The notes under the pieces were generated by a model, which saw nothing but the letters and a program-made list of their open reading frames with translations, searched no databases and was not told the origin of the DNA. A stretch of 36,497 bases of DNA from Glaesserella sp041817755 (GTDB lineage Bacteria > Pseudomonadota > Gammaproteobacteria > Enterobacterales > Pasteurellaceae): NCBI RefSeq assembly GCF_041817755.1, contig NZ_JBGYBX010000065.1, positions 1-36,497 of the forward strand, given 5' to 3'. The position numbers and the translations under genes were made by a program. This document shows positions 1 through 7,695 of the stretch, piece after piece. The stretch's first letter is position 1, and the number at the start of each line of letters is the position of its first letter.

Positions 1-80
1 AAAAGGGGGATTGAGGGGGATTTAACGATCTTGTAAAAATCCTCCCTAGCCCTCCCTGTAAACGGGGAAGGGGAATGAGT
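1..80. repeat. G-run/C-run dispersed repeat, copy 1
   Basis: Tracts of GGGGGATT type are followed by CCTCCC tracts and GGGGAAGGGG, so the stretch can fold on itself. Similar purine/pyrimidine arrangements occur at 1969-2080 and 23106-23156. It lies directly upstream of hscA, inside what is normally a tight isc operon. Seen in the sequence; the family name is not known to me. Confidence 0.55.
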
Positions 81-97
81 TATAGAGAGATAATAAA

Positions 98-1954
98 ATG
101 GCATTACTTCAAATCGCAGAACCGGGGCAAACGGCAGCGCCACACCAACATCGCTTGGCGGTGGGGATTGACCTTGGGACGACAAATTCTTTAGTGGCAA
201 CGGTGCGTAGCGGACAGGCTCAGGTATTACTTGATGAGAAAGAGCGTGCGTTAGTACCGTCAGTGGTACATTATGCGGCTGAGAATAAAGTTGTTGGAGT
301 GGAAGCCTTTGAGCAAGCGTCAGCTGATCCGCAACACACGGTGATTTCCGTGAAACGTTTAATTGGTCGTTCTTTGGCGGACGTTGAGAAACGTTATCCG
401 AATTTACCTTATCAATTTGTTGCGACGGATAACGGCTTGCCGTTAATTCAAACGCCACAAGGCAATAAAAGCCCGATTGAAGTGTCTGCCGATATTTTAA
501 GCCACTTAAATCAATTTGCAGAAAAACGCTTGGCAGGCGAATTGGCCGGCGTGGTGATTACCGTGCCTGCCTATTTTGATGATGCACAACGTCAAAGTAC
601 TAAAGATGCTGCGCGTTTGGCGGGGCTTAATGTGTTGCGTTTATTAAATGAGCCTACGGCAGCTGCGATTGCTTATGGCTTGGATAGCGGTCAAGAAGGT
701 GTGATTGCCGTGTATGACTTAGGCGGCGGTACTTTTGATATTTCGATTTTACGCTTAAGCCGTGGTGTCTTTGAAGTCTTGGCAACGGGTGGTGATACTG
801 CTTTAGGTGGCGATGATTTTGACCATTTATTAGCGAATTGGATTGCGGAACAAGCAGGTATTCGGCCAAATACAGCAAGTGAGCAACGTGAGCTACTTAC
901 CCTTGCCACACAAGTCAAAATTGGTTTATCACAAGCGGATAGTTTTACCGCAAAATTTGCAAATTGGCAGAGTGAAATCAGCCGTTTGCAATTTAATGAG
1001 CTAATCCAACCGCTTGTAAAACGCTCGTTAATGACTTGTCGCCGAGCCTTGAAAGATGCTGGGGTGGAAGCTCAAGATGTGCGTGAAGTGGTGATGGTCG
1101 GTGGCTCAACGAGAGTGCCTTTTGTGCGTGAACAAGTGGGTGAGTTTTTCGGCAAAACGCCATTAACCTCTATTGACCCGGATAAAGTGGTGGCGTTAGG
1201 GGCGGCTATTCAAGCGGATATTTTAGTCGGCAATAAACCTGATGCAGAGATGTTGTTGCTAGATGTCGTGCCACTTTCGCTAGGGATTGAAACGATGGGC
1301 GGATTGGTAGAAAAAATCATTCCACGCAATACCACTATTCCTGTGGCAAAGGCACAAGAGTTCACCACATTTAAAGATGGGCAGAATGCGATGACGGTTC
1401 ACGTTGTACAAGGCGAACGTGAGTTAGTCGATGATTGTCGTTCCCTTGGACGTTTTACCTTGCGTGGTATTCCGCCGATGGTTGCTGGGGCAGCACATAT
1501 TCGCGTGACCTATCAAGTCGATGCGGACGGATTACTGAGTGTCACTGCAATGGAAAAATCAACCAAAGTGCAGGCCTCTATCCAGATTAAGCCGTCTTAC
1601 GGTTTAACGGACGAAGAAGTCACCGAAATGATTAAATCATCAATGACAAATGCGAAGCAAGATATGGAAGCCCGTCAGCTTGCAGAACAGCGTGTGGAAG
1701 CAGATCGTGTGATTGACAGCGTGATTATTGCGTTACAAGAAGACGGCGCAGAACTACTTTTGGTTGATGAATTTAAACGGATTGAAGCGGAATTACAGAA
1801 ATTGATTTCCGCCAAACAAGGGACAGATCGCCAAGCTATTCAGCAAGGTATTAAAGATCTCGATCTCGCCACCCAAGAATTTGCCGCCAGACGAATGAAT
1901 TTATCCATTCAAAAAGCCTTAGCAGGTAAGGCGGTTGATGAGGTGATGAATTAA
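98..1954 (+). CDS. hscA: Fe-S cluster assembly chaperone HscA
   Basis: A 618-residue Hsp70-family ATPase. In the ISC pathway HscA works with the J-protein HscB to release [2Fe-2S] clusters from the scaffold IscU in the cytoplasm. The N-terminal ATPase domain has the phosphate-1 motif GIDLGTTNS near residue 23, NEPTAAA, and DLGGGTFD. The C-terminal third is a DnaK-type substrate-binding domain with a helical lid. The length and the N-terminal extension before the ATPase domain match HscA rather than DnaK. It is followed by fdx and iscX, the usual isc order; hscB and the upstream isc genes would lie before the window. A G/C-run repeat sits on each side of the gene, which may weaken operon coupling. 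Confidence 0.97.
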   Translation: MALLQIAEPGQTAAPHQHRLAVGIDLGTTNSLVATVRSGQAQVLLDEKERALVPSVVHYAAENKVVGVEAFEQASADPQHTVISVKRLIGRSLADVEKRYPNLPYQFVATDNGLPLIQTPQGNKSPIEVSADILSHLNQFAEKRLAGELAGVVITVPAYFDDAQRQSTKDAARLAGLNVLRLLNEPTAAAIAYGLDSGQEGVIAVYDLGGGTFDISILRLSRGVFEVLATGGDTALGGDDFDHLLANWIAEQAGIRPNTASEQRELLTLATQVKIGLSQADSFTAKFANWQSEISRLQFNELIQPLVKRSLMTCRRALKDAGVEAQDVREVVMVGGSTRVPFVREQVGEFFGKTPLTSIDPDKVVALGAAIQADILVGNKPDAEMLLLDVVPLSLGIETMGGLVEKIIPRNTTIPVAKAQEFTTFKDGQNAMTVHVVQGERELVDDCRSLGRFTLRGIPPMVAGAAHIRVTYQVDADGLLSVTAMEKSTKVQASIQIKPSYGLTDEEVTEMIKSSMTNAKQDMEARQLAEQRVEADRVIDSVIIALQEDGAELLLVDEFKRIEAELQKLISAKQGTDRQAIQQGIKDLDLATQEFAARRMNLSIQKALAGKAVDEVMN

Positions 1955-1968
1955 TCTATCTATTATGT

Positions 1969-2080
1969 TCCCTCCCCTGCTTGCGGGGAGGGGTAGGGTG
2001 GGGGCAAAAATTACCGCTTGTTTTAGCCAGCTCCCCTCCCCCTGACCCCCCTCCCGTAAACAGGAGGGGGAATTTAAAAA
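1969..2080. repeat. G-run/C-run dispersed repeat, copy 2
   Basis: Alternating CCCTCCCC, GGGGAGGGG, CCCCTCCCCC and GGAGGGGG tracts, able to form strong stems, fill the hscA-fdx gap. A DNA uptake signal core lies inside it near 2012. The arrangement resembles 1-80 and 23106-23156. It probably acts as a hairpin between hscA and fdx, but no function is shown. Confidence 0.6.
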
Positions 2081-2101
2081 TCAAAAAATTAAGAGGACAT
2101 T

Positions 2102-2443
2102 ATGCCAAAAATTGTTTTTCTTCCACACGAAGAATTTTGCCCGGAAGGTATGGTTGTGGAAGCACAGCCGGGTGAAAACTTATTAGAAGTTGCTCACAAT
2201 GCAGGAGTTGAAATTCATCACGCTTGTGACGGTTCTTGTGCTTGTACTACTTGTCACGTCGTTATTCGTGAAGGTTTTGACAGCTTAAACGAAACATCGG
2301 ATCAAGAAGAAGATATGTTAGACAAAGCGTGGGGCTTAGAAATGGATAGCCGTTTGTCTTGTCAATGTGTTGTAGGTGAAGAAGATCTCGTTGTTGAAAT
2401 TCCAAAATATAACTTAAACCACGCAAATGAGGCGGCACACTAA
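2102..2443 (+). CDS. fdx: ISC-type [2Fe-2S] ferredoxin Fdx
   Basis: A 113-residue adrenodoxin-type ferredoxin that donates electrons during Fe-S cluster assembly. The four cluster ligands are visible as C42, C48, C51 (in ACDGSCACTTC) and C87 (in RLSCQC), the same positions as in E. coli Fdx. The extra cysteine C46 next to the cluster is also typical of ISC ferredoxins. It starts after an AAGAGGA ribosome binding site. Its stop codon shares one base with the iscX start (TAATG), so the two are translationally coupled. Confidence 0.97.
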   Translation: MPKIVFLPHEEFCPEGMVVEAQPGENLLEVAHNAGVEIHHACDGSCACTTCHVVIREGFDSLNETSDQEEDMLDKAWGLEMDSRLSCQCVVGEEDLVVEIPKYNLNHANEAAH

Positions 2444-2637
2444 TGAAATGGACAGATGTAAGAATGATCGCAGAAAATCTGTATGATATGAACCCGGATT
2501 TAGATCCAACCACCGTGCGTTTTACTGATATGCATAAATGGATCTGCGAGATGGACGGTTTTGATGATGATCCGGAAGCGTCAAATGAACATATTTTAGA
2601 AGCGATTTTAACGATTTGGTTAGAAGAGTATGAATAA
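2443..2637 (+). CDS. iscX: Fe-S assembly protein IscX
   Basis: A 64-residue acidic protein close to the 66 residues of E. coli IscX (YfhJ). IscX binds the cysteine desulfurase IscS and iron and tunes cluster assembly. The early W and the acidic C-terminus (ending WLEEYE) fit the family. It is the last gene of the operon, overlaps the fdx stop by one base, and is followed by a terminator. Confidence 0.95.
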   Translation: MKWTDVRMIAENLYDMNPDLDPTTVRFTDMHKWICEMDGFDDDPEASNEHILEAILTIWLEEYE

Positions 2638-2645
2638 GCCAACAG

Positions 2646-2671
2646 CCAGAACTCATACGTTCTGGTTTTTT
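2646..2671 (+). terminator. Rho-independent terminator of the isc operon
   Basis: CCAGAAC at 2646-2652 pairs with GTTCTGG at 2659-2665 across a six-base loop. A run of six T follows. It lies 8 bp after iscX. Confidence 0.88.
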
Positions 2672-2758
2672 GTTCCTTTAATGCAATCGATTGCGTATAA
2701 CTTAATGATTTAATTATTATTTTATATTGACGGAGAATTACGCAACGATGTTTTTTTC

Positions 2759-2774
2759 TGTGAGTTAGTTCACA
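2759..2774. promoter_or_regulatory. CRP-cAMP binding site upstream of cpdB
   Basis: TGTGA-N6-TCACA is an exact match to both half-sites of the CRP consensus. Its centre (2766.5) is about 61 bp before the start point predicted from a TACAAT -10 box at 2815-2820, the classic class I CRP position. This suggests cAMP-dependent activation of cpdB. The motif is seen; activation is inferred. Confidence 0.8.
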
Positions 2775-2861
2775 AAACAAGCAATTAAGAAAAGAAATTA
2801 TTGATACGATTTCTTACAATACTATTCCTAAAAAATTGGATATAACACTTGAGGATCTTAC

Positions 2862-4835
2862 ATGATGAACAGAAGACGTTTTCTTCAAATCGGTGCAACC
2901 ACCGTTCTGGCTATCGGTACCAGCCGTTTTGCCTTTGCAGCAGGGGACAGTAAAGTGTCTCTTCGAGTTATTGGTACTACGGATATTCACAGTTTCTTAA
3001 CGGATTTCGATTATTATAAAGATGCTCCGACGGATAAATTCGGTTTTACCCGTGCTGCAAGCTTGATTGAACAAGCGCGTAAAGAAGCTAAAAACAGCGT
3101 ACTTGTCGATAATGGCGACTTAATTCAAGGTAATCCGATTGCGGACTATCAAGCAGCGGTCGGTTATAAAGAAGGGAAATCTAACCCCGCGATTGATGTG
3201 TTAAACCTCATGAAATACGATGTAGGAACATTAGGTAACCACGAATTTAACTACGGTTTAAAATACCTTGATGATGCAATCAAAGAAGCAAAATTCCCAA
3301 TCATCAATGCGAACATCGTTAAACCGGGTACAGACGAGCCGGTTTACCAACCATACTTCATTCAGAAAAAAGAAGTGGTTGATGAAGACGGTGTAAAACA
3401 TACTTTAAATGTGGGTTATATCGGTTTCGTTCCGCCACAAGTGATGGTGTGGGATAAAGCCCATTTAGACGGCAAAGTGGAAGCTCGTGATATTGTGAAA
3501 ACCGCTGAAAAATATGTGCCAATCGTGAAAAAAGCGGGGGCGGATTTAATCGTGGCACTTGCTCACACAGGTCCGTCTGATGAGCCTTATAAAGAGGGGG
3601 CTGAAAACTCAGCCTTCTATCTTGCTGATGTGAAGGGCATTGATGCGGTTATTTTTGGTCACTCACACCGTTTATTCCCAAATAAAGAGTTTGCAAAATC
3701 GCCGAATGTTGATATTGAAAAAGGGACAGTGAAAGGTATTCCTGAGTCAATGGCAGGTTACTGGGCGAACAATATCAGCGTGGTGGATTTAACCTTAGCG
3801 AAACAAAACGGCAAATGGATTGTAGTTGACGGTAAAGCAGTGTTACGTCCAATCTATGATAATGAGAAAAAAGCTTCAACGGTAGAAAATCACCCTGAAG
3901 TCGCCACTTTATTGCAACCTGTTCACGAAGCAACGCGTAAATTCGTGTCACAACCAATCGGTAAAGCGACAGACAATATGTACAGCTACCTTGCTTTAGT
4001 TCAAGATGATCCAACAGTACAAATTGTGAACCAAGCTCAAAAAGCCTATGTGGAAAATATCGTGAAAGGATTGCCACAATTAGCAGGTTTACCAATTTTA
4101 AGTGCGGGTGCACCGTTTAAAGCAGGCGGTCGTAAAAACGATCCGAACGGTTATACCGAAGTGAACAAAGGTGAATTGACTTTCCGTAACGCAGCGGATT
4201 TATATCTCTATCCAAATACGTTAGTTGTGGTGAAAGTTACTGGGGCAGAACTCAAAGAGTGGTTAGAGTGTAGTGCAGGTATGTTTAAACAAATCGATCC
4301 GGCGAATGAACAGCCACAAAGTTTATTAGATTGGGAAGGTTTCCGCACTTATAACTTTGACGTGATTGACGGCGTTCAGTATCAATACGACATTACTCAA
4401 CCGGCACGTTATGATGGTGAAATGAAGTTAATTAATGATAAAGCCCACCGTGTAATGAATTTAACCTATAACGGTAAACCGGTTGATCCAAAAGCAGAAT
4501 TTTTAATTGCAACCAACAACTACCGTGCATATAGCAATAAATTCCCTGGAACAGGGGAGGATAATATCGTCTTTGCTGCTCCGGATGAAAACCGTCAAAT
4601 TTTAGCGAACTACATTACCGCTGAAAGTAAAGCGAAAGGTCAAGTCAGCCCGACAGCAGACAAAAACTGGCGTATTGCTCCGATTGCCGCTAAAGGTAAA
4701 TTAGATATTCGTTTTGAAACGTCGCCAAGTGATAAAGCGAAAGCCTTTATTGCAGAAAAAGCACAATATCCAATGTCATTCGTTGGCACGGATGAAACCG
4801 GTTTTGCGATTTATCAGATTGATTTGACGAAGTAA
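2862..4835 (+). CDS. cpdB: 2',3'-cyclic-nucleotide 2'-phosphodiesterase / 3'-nucleotidase CpdB
   Basis: A 657-residue periplasmic metallophosphatase that opens 2',3'-cyclic nucleotides and then dephosphorylates 3'-nucleotides, allowing nucleoside salvage. The calcineurin-like domain shows its metal motifs in order: GTTDIHSF near residue 40, DNGDLIQGN, GNHEFNYG, AHTGPSD and FGHSHRLFP. The C-terminal half is the 5'-nucleotidase-type substrate domain. The N-terminus reads NRRRFLQIG followed by a hydrophobic stretch and an AFAAG cleavage region. This fits a twin-arginine (Tat) signal, unlike the Sec signal of E. coli CpdB. The gene is single, with its own CRP site and a strong terminator. Confidence 0.96.
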   Translation: MMNRRRFLQIGATTVLAIGTSRFAFAAGDSKVSLRVIGTTDIHSFLTDFDYYKDAPTDKFGFTRAASLIEQARKEAKNSVLVDNGDLIQGNPIADYQAAVGYKEGKSNPAIDVLNLMKYDVGTLGNHEFNYGLKYLDDAIKEAKFPIINANIVKPGTDEPVYQPYFIQKKEVVDEDGVKHTLNVGYIGFVPPQVMVWDKAHLDGKVEARDIVKTAEKYVPIVKKAGADLIVALAHTGPSDEPYKEGAENSAFYLADVKGIDAVIFGHSHRLFPNKEFAKSPNVDIEKGTVKGIPESMAGYWANNISVVDLTLAKQNGKWIVVDGKAVLRPIYDNEKKASTVENHPEVATLLQPVHEATRKFVSQPIGKATDNMYSYLALVQDDPTVQIVNQAQKAYVENIVKGLPQLAGLPILSAGAPFKAGGRKNDPNGYTEVNKGELTFRNAADLYLYPNTLVVVKVTGAELKEWLECSAGMFKQIDPANEQPQSLLDWEGFRTYNFDVIDGVQYQYDITQPARYDGEMKLINDKAHRVMNLTYNGKPVDPKAEFLIATNNYRAYSNKFPGTGEDNIVFAAPDENRQILANYITAESKAKGQVSPTADKNWRIAPIAAKGKLDIRFETSPSDKAKAFIAEKAQYPMSFVGTDETGFAIYQIDLTK

Positions 4836-4841
4836 GAGGAT

Positions 4842-4878
4842 AAGTAAAGGAACATATTTGTGTTCCTTTACTTTTTAT
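4842..4878 (+). terminator. Terminator after cpdB
   Basis: A 13-bp stem (AAGTAAAGGAACA at 4842-4854 with its complement at 4861-4873) has a six-base loop and is followed by T residues. The A/T-rich arms could also serve the convergent regulator gene ending at 4903. Confidence 0.9.
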
Positions 4879-4902
4879 AGGTGGTATCTCGATACTTTTT
4901 GG

Positions 4903-5202
4903 CTAAGATTGGTCTTTTTGACAGAAAAGACGGTATAACAAGTTGATAGTTTCTGTGACTTTCTCGTCTTTAATATAATAAAGCCTTTCTCGATGCTTGA
5001 TTTCACAATCGATTAAACCGGCCTCACGTAGAATAGCAAGCTGATTTGACATTGCTGCTTGTGGCAACGATATCATTTGAGCTAATTCAGTAACGTTATA
5101 TTGCTGATCTTTTAAGTGGCATAATACGGCCAACCGATTCGGATTAGCCAGTAGCTTTAAAAAAGCAGTAGCGTCATGATATGTTTTAAGTGCGTCTTCC
5201 AT
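4903..5202 (-). CDS. ygaV: ArsR-family persulfide-responsive repressor, YgaV/BigR/SqrR type
   Basis: A winged-helix ArsR-family repressor. I place the start at 5202 (MEDALKTYHDA), giving 99 residues, the same length as E. coli YgaV; a longer frame to 5274 is open but adds an unrelated leader. Two cysteines sit where the YgaV/BigR/SqrR group has its disulfide or polysulfide sensor: one in helix 2 (AVLCHLKD) and one near the C-terminus (RLFCQKD). The recognition region is LPQAAMSNQLAILREAGLI. In that group, oxidation by persulfide releases DNA and induces sulfur-detoxification genes. It is encoded just downstream of a rhodanese-membrane protein of the YgaP type. Function is inferred from family, cysteines and context. 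Confidence 0.82.
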   Translation of the reverse strand: MEDALKTYHDATAFLKLLANPNRLAVLCHLKDQQYNVTELAQMISLPQAAMSNQLAILREAGLIDCEIKHRERLYYIKDEKVTETINLLYRLFCQKDQS

Positions 5203-5282
5203 TAATTTCTCTGTAGTGTTATAAAATCGTTTTGTATGACAACATTTTATCACTGAATGTTCGCCGACTATCAAACTTTTTG

Positions 5283-5813
5283 TTAACGTTTATTCCATGG
5301 CATTATAGCGAGTAGTTTCGCCATTCCGCAGAATCCGGTGATACCGGCAAATGTCAGACCGGCGCCGACAAAACCGGCTAATAAATAAAAAGTCGGTGTA
5401 ATAAACCAGCCTAATATTACGCCGATAAGCACTAACATGCCTGCGGCAATTTGTACTTGGCGCATTAACTCGATCGGTTGCGAGCGATCCGTTTTGGCTT
5501 TTAATCCGGCTTTTTTCCAACCTTCTAAGCCGTTTTCGAGAATAAACACTTCGCCATGCTGATTCTGAGTTAATTGCGCAATCAATTCCCGTGCACCGGC
5601 TGTGCGCATTCCTGACTTACAATGAAAAATAACACAGCTGTTCCGTGATACGACAGGCGGTAATCCGACAGATTGTAATTGGGAAAGCGGGTAGGAAACG
5701 GCATTTTCAATATGTTCACGGCGATATTCATCCGATTGTCGAATATCGATGAGTATAGCGCCTTGTAAAATCTTTGTTTGTGCATCGTGAGCTGAGATTA
5801 GTGAAATCGTCAT
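5283..5813 (-). CDS. ygaP: Rhodanese-domain membrane protein, YgaP type
   Basis: A 176-residue protein (E. coli YgaP is 174). The N-terminal rhodanese domain carries the active-site loop HCKSGMRT with catalytic C65. The C-terminal part (about residues 120-172) is a DUF2892-type segment with two hydrophobic helices that anchors it in the inner membrane. Rhodaneses transfer sulfane sulfur, here probably from persulfides to a thiol acceptor such as cyanide or glutathione. It is first in a two-gene unit with the YgaV-type repressor; in E. coli the order is ygaV then ygaP. An AT-rich inverted repeat lies at 5838-5861 in its promoter region. Confidence 0.9.
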   Translation of the reverse strand: MTISLISAHDAQTKILQGAILIDIRQSDEYRREHIENAVSYPLSQLQSVGLPPVVSRNSCVIFHCKSGMRTAGARELIAQLTQNQHGEVFILENGLEGWKKAGLKAKTDRSQPIELMRQVQIAAGMLVLIGVILGWFITPTFYLLAGFVGAGLTFAGITGFCGMAKLLAIMPWNKR

Positions 5814-5837
5814 GATATTTGTCCTATTTAACTAAAA

Positions 5838-5861
5838 TAATATTAAATATATATTATATTA
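5838..5861. promoter_or_regulatory. AT-rich inverted repeat, candidate YgaV-type operator
   Basis: TAATATTAAA at the left and ATTATATTA at the right form an imperfect palindrome. It lies 25-48 bp upstream of the rhodanese start, where an autoregulating ArsR repressor would bind. The region is very AT-rich, so chance is possible. Confidence 0.4.
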
Positions 5862-5972
5862 ATCTGTTTTTATTTTTTAGAGAAGAGGCTAAGTGAAATT
5901 ATTAAAAGTCGATAAGTATTTTTTGCAAAAAAATCGTTGAAACAGACCGCTTGTATGAGGCGTATAAAACAA

Positions 5973-6003
5973 AAACGCCGCTCATTGAGCGGCGTTTCGT
6001 TAT
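5973..6003 (-). terminator. Terminator of gapA
   Basis: Almost perfect 12-bp stem (AAACGCCGCTCA with TGAGCGGCGTTT) with a minimal loop. On the minus strand it is followed by a T-rich stretch. It lies just past the gapA stop. Confidence 0.9.
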
Positions 6004-6022
6004 ATTATAGATCTTTAAGGGA

Positions 6023-7027
6023 TTAGCCTTTGTAGTTGTGTACTAATGCAACTAAGTCTAACACTTTGTTTGAGTAACCGGTTTCATTATCGTACCAAGA
6101 TACTAATTTCACGAAAGTATCGGTTAATGCAATACCTGCAGCCGCATCAAATACGGATGTTTCGATTGCACCGTTGAAGTCGGTAGAAACTACCGCATCT
6201 TCCGTGTAGCCTAAAACGCCTTTCATTTCATTTTCAGAAGCGCGTTTGATTTCAGCACAGATTTCAGCGTAAGTTGCCGGTTTTTCTAAGTTCACTGTTA
6301 AATCTACTACAGAGACGTTTGCTGTAGGGACACGGAACGCCATACCGGTTAATTTACCGTTTAACGCAGGTAATACTTTACCTACAGCTTTTGCAGCACC
6401 GGTTGAAGACGGGATGATGTTTTGTGACGCACCGCGACCACCACGCCAGTCTTTCGCAGAAGGACCGTCTACCGTTTTTTGTGTCGCTGTAGTTGCGTGA
6501 ACGGTTGTCATTAAGCCTTCTTTGATACCGAATTTGTTGTGGATAACTTTAGCTAATGGCGCTAAGCAGTTTGTAGTACAAGATGCGTTAGAAACGATAT
6601 CCTGACCTGCATAAGCGTCAAAGTTTACACCGTTAACAAACATTGGCGTATTGTCTTTAGACGGACCGGTTAACACCACTTTTTTCGCGCCGGCAGTAAT
6701 GTGTTTACGTGCAGTTGCATCATCTAAGAACAAACCTGTCGCTTCAACAGCGATATCAACACCGATTTCGTCCCATTTTAAGTTTGCCGGATCACGCTCA
6801 GCCGTTACGCGGATTGCTTTACCGTTAACAACTAATTTGCCGTCTTTAACTTCAACAGAACCATCGAAACGACCGTGAGTTGAATCGTATTTTAACATGT
6901 AAGCCATGTAATCAACGTCGATTAAGTCGTTGATACCGACTACTTCGATATCATCACGTTGTTGTGCTGCGCGGAATACGATACGACCGATACGACCGAA
7001 GCCGTTAATACCAATTTTAATTGCCAT
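6023..7027 (-). CDS. gapA: Glyceraldehyde-3-phosphate dehydrogenase, NAD-dependent
   Basis: A 334-residue glycolytic GAPDH. It converts glyceraldehyde-3-phosphate, NAD+ and phosphate to 1,3-bisphosphoglycerate in the cytoplasm. The Rossmann motif INGFGRIGR is at residues 7-15. The catalytic cysteine is C150 in NASCTTNC, and the base is H177 in TVHATTATQ. Codon use is strongly biased, as expected for a highly expressed gene. It is a single gene with its own terminator. A possible promoter on the minus strand has ATTATA (plus strand 7093-7098) and TGACAA (7118-7123), with a rather long 19-bp spacer. Confidence 0.98.
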   Translation of the reverse strand: MAIKIGINGFGRIGRIVFRAAQQRDDIEVVGINDLIDVDYMAYMLKYDSTHGRFDGSVEVKDGKLVVNGKAIRVTAERDPANLKWDEIGVDIAVEATGLFLDDATARKHITAGAKKVVLTGPSKDNTPMFVNGVNFDAYAGQDIVSNASCTTNCLAPLAKVIHNKFGIKEGLMTTVHATTATQKTVDGPSAKDWRGGRGASQNIIPSSTGAAKAVGKVLPALNGKLTGMAFRVPTANVSVVDLTVNLEKPATYAEICAEIKRASENEMKGVLGYTEDAVVSTDFNGAIETSVFDAAAGIALTDTFVKLVSWYDNETGYSNKVLDLVALVHNYKG

Positions 7028-7160
7028 AGATTTTCTACCTATATTAAAGTTAAACGAAATTGTTCCTTCCGTTTGTCTGGAAAGGCAAGCCGATTATAGC
7101 ATAATCTTTCCCATGCCTGACAACCTAAAGAACAGCAAGAAATATAGCAGATAAATTTTA

Positions 7161-7176
7161 TGTGATCTATGTCAAA
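7161..7176. promoter_or_regulatory. Possible CRP site between gapA and msrB
   Basis: TGTGA-N6-TCAAA matches the CRP consensus in nine of ten half-site positions. It lies in the divergent gapA-msrB region, 78 bp before msrB. It is weaker than the cpdB site, and which gene it would serve is unclear. Confidence 0.4.
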
Positions 7177-7253
7177 TTTTTTTTAACACATTCTTGAAAG
7201 CAATATAAAAGTGTAGAATAACTTAGCTAACCTTAACAAAACGAACAGGAAAA

Positions 7254-7652
7254 ATGATGATTAAAGATATGAGTGAACTCACTGAGGAGCAGATTGAAAT
7301 CTGCTTAAACAGTGGGACGGAAAGACCGTTTACCGGAAAGTTTTTAAATGAAGATCGTGTAGGCACATACCGTTGTGTTCGTTGCCACAACGCACTGTTC
7401 CGATCAGATACGAAATTTGATGCAGGTTGTGGTTGGCCGAGCTTTTATGAAGCTGTTTCAGAGTCTTCATTACGTTATGTGGATGATTACAGTTTAGGGC
7501 GCCATCGAATTGAGATTCGCTGCGGTAACTGTGATGCGCATATGGGGCACGTCTTTCATGATGGTCCGCCACCAACAGGATTACGCTTTTGTCTTAATTC
7601 CGTCGCATTGAATTTTAAATGGGATGAGACAGGGGAAGAAATTGACGGATAG
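7254..7652 (+). CDS. msrB: Peptide methionine-R-sulfoxide reductase MsrB
   Basis: A 132-residue free-standing MsrB that repairs methionine-R-sulfoxide in proteins. Zinc ligands are C41 and C44 (CVRC) and C90 and C93 (CGNC). The catalytic cysteine is C113 in RFCLNS, and the resolving cysteine is probably C59 in GCGWPSF. There is no fused MsrA or thioredoxin domain and no signal peptide, so it is cytoplasmic. Starting at the second Met (7257) or Met6 is also possible. It is divergent from gapA, as in several gamma-proteobacteria. Confidence 0.96.
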   Translation: MMIKDMSELTEEQIEICLNSGTERPFTGKFLNEDRVGTYRCVRCHNALFRSDTKFDAGCGWPSFYEAVSESSLRYVDDYSLGRHRIEIRCGNCDAHMGHVFHDGPPPTGLRFCLNSVALNFKWDETGEEIDG

Positions 7653-7671
7653 CAGGTCAGATCTGTTTAAC

Positions 7672-7693
7672 GGCGCAAGACGTGCGCCTTTTT
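7672..7693 (+). terminator. Terminator between msrB and cca
   Basis: GGCGCA/TGCGCC stem with a five-base loop followed by five T. It lies between convergent genes and mainly serves msrB. Confidence 0.8.
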
Positions 7694-7695
7694 AA

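Noticed and set aside
2262..2780. 172-codon open frame on the minus strand
   Set aside because: It covers fdx, iscX, a terminator and the cpdB promoter; both real genes have clear families.
5203..5274. Longer start for the ArsR-type regulator
   Set aside because: The added leader has no family match; 5202 gives the standard 99 residues.
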